In this document: piece by piece, positions 1 through 5,417 of the stretch
How the letters are laid out: the number at the start of each line of letters is the position of its first letter
Position numbering within the stretch: position 1 is the stretch's first letter
NCBI GenBank assembly: GCA_937927525.1
Contig: CALBDR010000292.1
Coordinates: forward strand, 1 to 5,957
Direction of reading: 5' to 3'
DNA: 5,957 nt
Source of the DNA: an uncultured Candidatus Melainabacteria bacterium
GTDB lineage: Bacteria; Cyanobacteriota; Vampirovibrionia; LMEP-6097
Translations under genes and position numbers: made by a program
The notes under the pieces: model-generated
Told to the model about the DNA's origin: nothing
Databases searched by the model: none
What the model saw: the letters and a program-made list of their open reading frames with translations, nothing else

Positions 1-1024
1 AAAGTGGAAAAAGCATAAATAAAAAAATTAATTTTATAAATAGCAAGAAGTAGTTTAGATTTATGGATTTAGAGTTATTAAATAGTTCTGTAATAATTAA
101 TAAAGGCGAACTTAATTTAATTATTACTAGTACTAGACTTGTAAATGCGATTACTGAATAAAATATAAAATGGCTACAAGTATCTATCAGGCTTAATATT
201 AATGCTGGAAAATATCCAATTCTATTTAGAAGACTTTCCCAGGATGAAATTAGATTTTGAGTAAGGTTTATGTAACTCAGTTTATTTTCAACGAAAGTAT
301 TTATGTTGTTTATATACTCACCTAAAAATAGACAGGACTTTAATACTAAAGACCAGATTTGATCTAACGTAATTAATAGTAATAAACAAAGTATTGATTT
401 TTTAATAATTAATTCAATTCTTTCTCTTGCAACATTTTCTTTTATGAAAAACGATTCAATTAACTTTATAAGTGTTACTAATATTACTAAACTAAAACTT
501 ATTTGTTTGAGTTTGTTATATATTTGCTCATGAGTTATTGAATTTTTTTGAAGATATAGATTTGAAAAGTAATCACTGAAATCAAACTGATAAACAAAGT
601 CTAATAGATTTATATGTGAGTTTATATTTGCGTTAGTAATCTCTTCTGTTATTTTTCTTCTTTGATACTCTGGGTAACCTATAAACACATCCTTTAAGGC
701 ATTTTTTATACCATCTTGAACCTGGAATTTAACGTTAATGAAACCATCAGCAAGTCCTACAATTTTATTTGCAGCACCGATTGTGACTATTCTTTCCTGG
801 CTTTGCTTAGCTTTTTCAAACTCTCTTTTAGTTTTGTCTTCGATAGTTTCTAAAGCTGCAAGTGGACTTTTACCAGTTTTAAAATGAATTTTTCTTTCTC
901 TAACTTCTGGGTAGGTTTTTATTTTGTTATTAATATTATCTATGAGATCATCAAGGGGAAAGGCTAGGACAGGAATCTGTGATAGCAGCAATATAGTTAG
1001 AATTAAGAAATTATTTTTATTCAT
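1..1024 (-). CDS. Polytopic membrane protein, VirB6/TrbL-like (partial, 3' end beyond window)
   Basis: The reading frame starts at ATG 1024-1022 and stays open for 341 codons to the left window edge, so the C-terminus is missing. Residues 1-21 form a clear signal peptide: a short Asn/Lys start, a hydrophobic core, and a PVLA-like cleavage site before FPLDD. A charged, helical, probably extracytoplasmic stretch follows (about 22-170). Hydrophobic segments lie near 175-193, 208-228, 271-303 and 324-341. A signal peptide plus soluble region plus several C-terminal membrane spans is the layout of VirB6/TrbL/TraG-type channel proteins of type IV secretion systems. I see no diagnostic motif, so the family name rests on topology and position after VirB4- and VirB8-like genes. 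Its first 8 bases overlap the end of the upstream gene. There is no good ribosome-binding site close by (AAGGAAA lies about 20 bases upstream), so coupled translation is likely. The existence of the gene is much surer than its family. Confidence 0.72.
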   Translation of the reverse strand, partial: MNKNNFLILTILLLSQIPVLAFPLDDLIDNINNKIKTYPEVRERKIHFKTGKSPLAALETIEDKTKREFEKAKQSQERIVTIGAANKIVGLADGFINVKFQVQDGIKNALKDVFIGYPEYQRRKITEEITNANINSHINLLDFVYQFDFSDYFSNLYLQKNSITHEQIYNKLKQISFSLVILVTLIKLIESFFIKENVARERIELIIKKSILCLLLLITLDQIWSLVLKSCLFLGEYINNINTFVENKLSYINLTQNLISSWESLLNRIGYFPALILSLIDTCSHFIFYSVIAFTSLVLVIIKLSSPLLIITELFNNSKSINLNYFLLFIKLIFLFMLFPL

Positions 1025-1559
1025 TTAATGTTTTTATCGAAATAATTTCCTTAACTTCTAATGACTCAGTATTTAACACTAATTCAATCACTAGTACTCT
1101 GTTTTGATAGTTTGAATTAGTAAACCTTTCTTCACCAAAAATAATAATTTTTTCAATATTATTAGCGCCTAACTTTTCTCTATAGAGCCTCTTTATAATA
1201 AAGTTACTTGTTATTTGTTTTTTTATTCTAGTGTTTAAATGCTTACTAAGTGTATCTAAAAAGAATTTTTGATCACTATGTTTCTCTAACCAAATTAAAT
1301 CACTGTCTGAGTTTGAGCTGAAAATATTTTTTAAGTATTTATCAATAAATGTATCTATTTCCTGTTCTTTATTAAATTGATTTGTTTTTAAAATACTATT
1401 TTTAATATAAATCTGATTCTTAGCTTTTAGTTGTTTCTTTGTTTCTGAAATCTCTAGAAAAGAAAATATGATTACTAAACATAGAGACGTAATTATAACG
1501 ATGAAGTACTTATCATTCTCTTTTATAGTCAATGTTTTAAGTAATAATCTTTTTAACAT
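1017..1559 (-). CDS. Single-pass membrane protein, possible VirB8/TraE-like T4SS component
   Basis: This encodes 180 residues. A basic cytoplasmic start (MLKRLLLK) leads to one membrane span at about 19-36. A charged region of about 140 residues follows, helical at first (about 60-125) and then apparently strand-rich (IEKIIIFGEE, NRVLVIELVL, EVKEIISIKT). A short cytoplasmic tail, one span and an NTF2-like helix-then-sheet domain is the architecture of VirB8 and TraE, inner-membrane scaffold proteins of type IV secretion systems. The assignment is by topology and gene order; I cannot point to a signature motif. The length is near TraE (about 190) and shorter than VirB8 (about 230). The start is supported by GGAG at 1568-1571, 8 bases upstream. 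It overlaps the end of the VirB4-like gene by 7 bases (ATGTTAA) and the start of the next gene by 8, so it belongs to the same operon. Confidence 0.6.
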   Translation of the reverse strand: MLKRLLLKTLTIKENDKYFIVIITSLCLVIIFSFLEISETKKQLKAKNQIYIKNSILKTNQFNKEQEIDTFIDKYLKNIFSSNSDSDLIWLEKHSDQKFFLDTLSKHLNTRIKKQITSNFIIKRLYREKLGANNIEKIIIFGEERFTNSNYQNRVLVIELVLNTESLEVKEIISIKTLNE

Positions 1560-3499
1560 ATTTTGTACTCCGAGTTTAAGGACTGGAATTCACTCTCCTC
1601 AAAGGTGAATTTTATTAAGCCTGAGAAGTATTGATTTTTCATTAGTGCAAAGCCTCTTTGTTTGATTTCGAAACTATTTAGTAAATCTCTTTCGTGTTTG
1701 TTTATGCTGAGATATTTACTAATTTCATCTTTGTCATTCTCTTCTTTAATCTGAAAAATAAAACTATTACTTGCATTTGAGTGAATATCTCGATTTATAT
1801 CCTTAGGTTTTTGAGATAGTGTCCATAAACCAATATTCATGGATCTTCCAGTTCTTGCAACTTTACTTAATAGTTCACAAGATACCTTTGAATTTTCATT
1901 AATTAGTAATTTCCATGCTTCATCAATAATTAGAAAATAGTTTAATTTTTGTTCTTTAACTAGTTTTGTGATTTCTTCTAATATGCTAAGAATCAATGAC
2001 TGACTTGTTTTCACATCTTTTTCAATAGCATAGAAATTGAATAAACTAAGCTGTGAGTTTTTTATAGAGTTGATTGAACTATCAATATTACTGGGATTCT
2101 CAAAGTTTTCTATATTCCCTGATAATTCTTCAGATATAGTTTCCCAGCCATGTAAAGAACTATCAATAATGATGAATTTATTTTTTGTGTTTTTTGAAAG
2201 CCTTTTCATTAATAGTTTTGCTGCAAGTGATTTTCCTGAACCTGAGTCGCCGATAAAGTTTATAGAATAGTTGTTTGAAAAATTTTTGTTAAAGATATCA
2301 AATTTAACAAAAGAGTTATCATCTGCTTTGAAGGCTATTGTTTCTCCTTGAGGTGTTCCTATTCTATCCTCTATAAAAGGATTTACTTGTTTTAACTCAT
2401 TTAAATTTATGGATGTTTTACTTATGTAGTTATTTATAAAGCTTTGATATTCAGAGAAATTTGACCTTACAAGTTCACTATTAATTTCTTGATTAAATAG
2501 TGAATTTTCATTTATTTTTAAAGAATCTTTATTCTGAGAGATTAACCTGATATTAATTTTTTCTTCTATATAGATTTCATCTTTAGAAATGTGCTTTTCT
2601 AAATTTTCTAATTTAACTAAAAGCCTGTGATTATGATGGTTTTGGGGATTTAGATGTTTGATAATATTTTTTTTAAGTTTAATCACCTTAGATAATTTTT
2701 CATGGTTTTTGAAACTAATTTTTAGGTTTAATTCACTTTTGCAGGGGATTTTTTTTATTAATTCATTTAAAGAAAAATGTTCTGACTTGAAATTTTTAAT
2801 ACTAAGATTAGAAATATAATATTTGGTTTTTAAATAGTCTTTTCTTTCCTTGATATAGACTTTAATACCAGTAAATATTTTATAGTAATTAATGAAGCTT
2901 TTTGAGTTAATTCTTTCTAACTTTAAATTATTTATTGTCGAGAAATTATTTATTTCTTCTTCAATCAAACTATGATTTTGTATGCTTGTAATTTCAAAAT
3001 ATAAATTTCTTTTCGGGTGAAATAATGTCCCATATTCTTTTTCATTGCTGATAAATATACGAAAGTTGATTTGCAGTTCATTGTCAATCTGGTAGAGATT
3101 CTTAATTAAATTACTAAAACTTTTATCAATTTGTTTATGTTTTTTCTCATCTAACCATGAATGGTTAATCAAATCTTGACAGTGATATATTTGGGTGTCT
3201 TTATAATAACTCCCAAAATACTTTTCCCCACTGTGATTTAAATTTCTAAAATAAAAGTTGATTAGATTAAGGTAGTGGAAAGGTGCGTAAGCTTTAATAG
3301 AAAAGCTTTTTATAAATACCCAAACTAAAGTTTCTATCGCTATGAAGAATATAAAAAGTGTAGAGTTTAGATTTATTTTCAACCCGACTAGAAGAGAGTA
3401 GTTAATAGCGATTATCAAAAAAAAGAAACCTATATCTCTAACACTAAAATTACTAATTAGTTTTATTTCTTTATTTAAAATATTTTCTGCTTCAGTCAT
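1553..3499 (-). CDS. VirB4/TraC-type T4SS ATPase with N-terminal VirB3/PrgI-like membrane module
   Basis: This 648-residue protein is the best-supported secretion gene here. It has a Walker A loop GDSGSGKS at 417-424, a Walker B segment FLIIDEAWKL at 522-531 (Asp526-Glu527), and a conserved VARTGRS..IGLWTLSQ block at 547-563 with a candidate arginine finger and sensor Gln563. These are the hallmarks of VirB4/TraC/TrbE ATPases, which power assembly of, and transport through, type IV secretion channels at the inner membrane. The first 90 residues differ from a plain VirB4: FSVRD leads into two membrane spans (about 23-41 and 46-64) and then an aromatic FHYLNLINFYFRN stretch, like small VirB3/PrgI proteins. 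I read this as a fusion. Since VirB4 alone is usually near 800 residues, the region before the ATPase core must be shortened. ATG 3499-3497 overlaps the upstream stop by 8 bases (ATGACTGA). The nearest purine-rich site (AAAGGG) is about 16 bases away, so coupling is likely. It could belong to a conjugative element or a dedicated secretion system. Confidence 0.9.
   Translation of the reverse strand: MTEAENILNKEIKLISNFSVRDIGFFFLIIAINYSLLVGLKINLNSTLFIFFIAIETLVWVFIKSFSIKAYAPFHYLNLINFYFRNLNHSGEKYFGSYYKDTQIYHCQDLINHSWLDEKKHKQIDKSFSNLIKNLYQIDNELQINFRIFISNEKEYGTLFHPKRNLYFEITSIQNHSLIEEEINNFSTINNLKLERINSKSFINYYKIFTGIKVYIKERKDYLKTKYYISNLSIKNFKSEHFSLNELIKKIPCKSELNLKISFKNHEKLSKVIKLKKNIIKHLNPQNHHNHRLLVKLENLEKHISKDEIYIEEKINIRLISQNKDSLKINENSLFNQEINSELVRSNFSEYQSFINNYISKTSINLNELKQVNPFIEDRIGTPQGETIAFKADDNSFVKFDIFNKNFSNNYSINFIGDSGSGKSLAAKLLMKRLSKNTKNKFIIIDSSLHGWETISEELSGNIENFENPSNIDSSINSIKNSQLSLFNFYAIEKDVKTSQSLILSILEEITKLVKEQKLNYFLIIDEAWKLLINENSKVSCELLSKVARTGRSMNIGLWTLSQKPKDINRDIHSNASNSFIFQIKEENDKDEISKYLSINKHERDLLNSFEIKQRGFALMKNQYFSGLIKFTFEESEFQSLNSEYKIC
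1568..1571 (-). promoter_or_regulatory. Ribosome-binding site for the VirB8/TraE-like gene
   Basis: GGAG on the minus strand, 8 bases before ATG 1559-1557 and inside the end of the VirB4-like coding region. It fixes the start of the downstream gene at the overlapping ATGTTAA. Confidence 0.6.
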
Positions 3500-3908
3500 T
3501 TTTGATAGCTGCTATCCCTTTAGATAAATTATTTAAAAGATTAAAACCACCTATGAATACTGCAATTATAGGTGCCACTTGCTGAAGTAAAGCTGCGATT
3601 TGTGCCATAAGGGCTGAAAATCTATCGAAATTATTTAAGAACCCCCCACTTATATAAGATTCTGAAAATATGACTGAGACATTAAAGTCAGAGGCTAAGT
3701 CCTCGATGATTTTAAATATTAGTGGTAGAACTTGAATAAGGAAAATGGTTACAGTTGTAGTCGCAACTGATCTTAAAATAAATGCACCGTTATGAGACAT
3801 ACTTTTTCTGGCTAAAGCTTTTACTGGGATGCTAAATCTATAGACTAAGTAATGGCTTACTAAACTTAAAAGATAGTAACTAATAGATGATGTGAGTATC
3901 AGTATCAT
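3492..3908 (-). CDS. Small membrane protein of the T4SS operon, function unknown
   Basis: This encodes 138 residues. Three hydrophobic segments are visible: about 2-22 (signal-anchor-like), 48-66 and 105-128. The last contains a GG pair and is followed by a short basic tail. I do not recognise the family. Its place directly before the VirB4-like ATPase is where VirB2 pilin or VirB3 genes often lie. Since the ATPase seems to carry its own VirB3-like module, a VirB2-like subunit or an unassigned channel part is possible, but neither is shown. The start is firm: AGAAGGAG at 3915-3922 sits 6 bases before ATG 3908-3906, the best ribosome-binding site in the window. It overlaps the upstream gene by 29 bases and the downstream ATPase gene by 8 bases, ending in TGA. 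Confidence 0.8.
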   Translation of the reverse strand: MILILTSSISYYLLSLVSHYLVYRFSIPVKALARKSMSHNGAFILRSVATTTVTIFLIQVLPLIFKIIEDLASDFNVSVIFSESYISGGFLNNFDRFSALMAQIAALLQQVAPIIAVFIGGFNLLNNLSKGIAAIKND

Positions 3909-4437
3909 GTTTTTCTCCTTCTAATACCTTCTTTAATGCAGCTTTTGCGATTTCTATTTCTAGTTCATTTGGTTCTGCTAAAAAATATTTTTTTTGAATT
4001 AAATAAATGAATGAATAACTGGCTATAAAACTTAAACTAAATGAAATTAATGGATTTATAAAAAGGTTTATTAGTAAATGTAATAAGTTAAAGCTAATTA
4101 AAAATAAGGCTTGAGTAGTCCCACAAAAAAAGGAAAAACTATTAGTGTTTTTTATTTCTTCATATGATGGAATATAGTTAAGTAAATCTTCAGTTTCTGT
4201 TTCAAAAGGTAAATTTTTTATCCTTTTCATGAAGCATTTATAAAGCTTATGTTCAGCTGCATGCATTCTTTTTAGCTTTTCTGTAAAATACTGTTTTTTA
4301 GATATCGATTTTTGAAACTCTTTTGAACTTATTACCCGTGAAATAATTTCTTTTTCTAAAAAAGGTGATTTCTTAGCATATGCAATTTTATTCTTAGTCG
4401 CAAAATATATGCGATCTTCTTTAGAAAAGGCATCCAT
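3880..4437 (-). CDS. Short DUF1385/YqhQ-like membrane protein
   Basis: The 185-residue product carries the landmarks of the DUF1385 (YqhQ) family in order. HAAEHK at 59-64 matches the family's HGAEHK motif. CGT at 105-107 opens the first membrane span (about 105-126). A second span follows (about 128-147). The tail FLAEPNELEIEIAKAALKKV at 152-171 matches the family's usual ending (EP, then E-V-A-I-x-A-L-K). Known members, from memory, run to about 300 residues and begin with a GGQAVxEGVMMRG-like stretch and further membrane spans. Those are absent here and are replaced by a basic N-terminus of about 55 residues. The family has no established biochemical function. It heads the secretion operon and overlaps the next gene by 29 bases. 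ATG 4437-4435 has no clear ribosome-binding site and sits at the edge of an inverted repeat. An in-frame ATG further in is possible, as is a 5' truncation. Confidence 0.75.
   Translation of the reverse strand: MDAFSKEDRIYFATKNKIAYAKKSPFLEKEIISRVISSKEFQKSISKKQYFTEKLKRMHAAEHKLYKCFMKRIKNLPFETETEDLLNYIPSYEEIKNTNSFSFFCGTTQALFLISFNLLHLLINLFINPLISFSLSFIASYSFIYLIQKKYFLAEPNELEIEIAKAALKKVLEGEKHDTDTHIIY
3915..3922 (-). promoter_or_regulatory. Strong ribosome-binding site for the 138-residue membrane protein
   Basis: AGAAGGAG on the minus strand with a 6-base spacer to ATG 3908-3906. It lies within the last codons of the DUF1385-like gene. It confirms the start of the downstream gene despite the 29-base overlap, and suggests this protein is made in larger amounts than its neighbours, whose sites are weaker. 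Confidence 0.8.
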
Positions 4438-4452
4438 GCATTTAATAATGCA
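4437..4452. repeat. Inverted repeat at the start codon of the secretion operon's first gene
   Basis: TGCATT and AATGCA form perfect 6-base arms around a 4-base TAAT spacer. The arm nearest the gene ends on the A of ATG 4437-4435. It could act as an operator half-site pair, or as a weak hairpin hiding the start codon. In DNA this AT-rich such a repeat can also arise by chance. The rest of the 57-base gap (4438-4494) shows no convincing promoter or terminator. Confidence 0.35.
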
Positions 4453-4494
4453 AAAATATTTCCAAAATTTTTAGGGGTCATTTTTCCGCAAAAA

Positions 4495-5406
4495 TTAATT
4501 TTTTAAATACTTTGCTTTGATAGCAGCTTCTCTTAATTGTTTTAAATAAAATTTCAAATGATCATCATTATTAAATTTAATTTGTTTTAGACTCTGCTTA
4601 ATTAAATCATTTTCAAGACTTTTTTTATTAATCTGATAAAAGTGATTTTCAATATCTTTACTAAAATCTTTTCCAGATTGAAGTTCTAAATAAAGTGTAT
4701 TTATTTTCTCTTTAAAGTTATTATAGAATTCAACATGACTCAGATAATGTTCTTCATTGACTACTAAAAGTGTGCTTGGGAATTGGTTTATTTGCTCTAG
4801 GCGTTCTTTGAAAAGATTGCTTGCATTAATTAAACCGTTTTTAGTTAAAACACTTGCCCATGGTTCACTAACTAGAGCTGCATCAACTGACTTTGTGAAA
4901 AAAGCAAATTCTAACTCAGCTGGAGTTATAGCTATATATTCTTTAGTAAGATCATCTAAAAACATTTTAGCGAGTAGGTCTTGGGTGTTACCGAATTGAG
5001 GTACAGCCATTTTTAGGTTTTTAATTTCGCTAAGATCTTTGCCCTGAAACTTTTTACTAAGAATTAAGCTGTTAGCACCATAAGCATAACTTCCCAGCAG
5101 TTTCAGTTTAACTCCTTTATCTACAGCATTAATATAAGGACCAGGTCCTATAAAAGCTGCATCAATATTTTCTGTGAGTAAGCTGTTTAATAAATATCCA
5201 CCTGAGCTGAAGTGGTAATGGTTTAGTTTTCCGTGAAACAATTTTTTCTCTAGAGCTATTATGGGAACTGCATGAGTGAAATTTAGTATGTAGCCCATGT
5301 TGATTATAGTTTCTTTTTTAGGACTGGAGTTATATGAGCAAGATACTAAAAAAAATAAAGCCAGAATCATTGTGATACTGGCTTTATTTAAATGAAATTT
5401 ATTCAT
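4495..5406 (-). CDS. ABC-transporter substrate-binding lipoprotein, SsuA/TauA/NMT1 type
   Basis: This encodes 303 residues from ATG 5406-5404. A basic start, a hydrophobic core and the lipobox L-V-S-C (Cys23) mark a lipoprotein signal peptide. The mature part follows the nitrate/sulfonate/taurine/thiamine-precursor binding fold: GYILNFTHAVPIIALEK (38-54), AAFIGPGPYINA (83-94), the hinge-region GNTQD (139-143) and VDAALVSEPWA (174-184). It should deliver a small molecule to an ABC importer; the ligand cannot be told from sequence. No permease or ATPase gene is visible. The frame extends upstream to an ATG at 5463 inside rplC, but only ATG 5406 gives a proper signal peptide. A third ATG (5370-5368) would leave just ten residues before the lipobox Cys. 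The gene begins 11 bases after the rplC stop with no clear ribosome-binding site, which suggests reinitiation, and codons 6-18 form a terminator-like hairpin. Confidence 0.88.
   Translation of the reverse strand: MNKFHLNKASITMILALFFLVSCSYNSSPKKETIINMGYILNFTHAVPIIALEKKLFHGKLNHYHFSSGGYLLNSLLTENIDAAFIGPGPYINAVDKGVKLKLLGSYAYGANSLILSKKFQGKDLSEIKNLKMAVPQFGNTQDLLAKMFLDDLTKEYIAITPAELEFAFFTKSVDAALVSEPWASVLTKNGLINASNLFKERLEQINQFPSTLLVVNEEHYLSHVEFYNNFKEKINTLYLELQSGKDFSKDIENHFYQINKKSLENDLIKQSLKQIKFNNDDHLKFYLKQLREAAIKAKYLKN
5348..5389 (-). terminator. Intrinsic terminator-like hairpin inside the lipoprotein gene
   Basis: On the minus strand, AAATAAAGCCAG (5389-5378) and its perfect complement CTGGCTTTATTT (5364-5353) enclose a 13-base loop. 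The 3' arm merges into a run of eight T (5355-5348). A GCCAG/CTGGC core with A-rich upstream and U-rich downstream flanks is the classic shape of a rho-independent terminator for rplC transcripts. It is odd because it codes for residues 6-18 of the downstream signal peptide. On the plus strand the T-tract is much weaker, so direction points to minus-strand termination. Confidence 0.75.
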
Positions 5407-5417
5407 ACTTAAGTTTA

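Noticed and set aside
127..136. Perfect palindrome CTAGTACTAG
   Set aside because: Short, within the polytopic membrane-protein gene, and not repeated; expected by chance in such DNA.
2037..2270. 77-codon plus-strand ORF
   Set aside because: It lies opposite the Walker A region of the VirB4-like gene, which is clearly coding on the minus strand; its residues mirror that sequence and show no family motif.
3504..3516. Inverted repeat GATAGC-T-GCTATC near the VirB4-like start
   Set aside because: The arms are only 6 bases with a 1-base centre and lie inside the last codons of the 138-residue gene; probably coding coincidence.
4757..4999. 80-codon plus-strand ORF
   Set aside because: Antisense shadow of the conserved core of the substrate-binding lipoprotein.
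5407..5414. Palindrome ACTTAAGT before the lipoprotein start
   Set aside because: Only 8 bases, with no partner copy and no matching known site.
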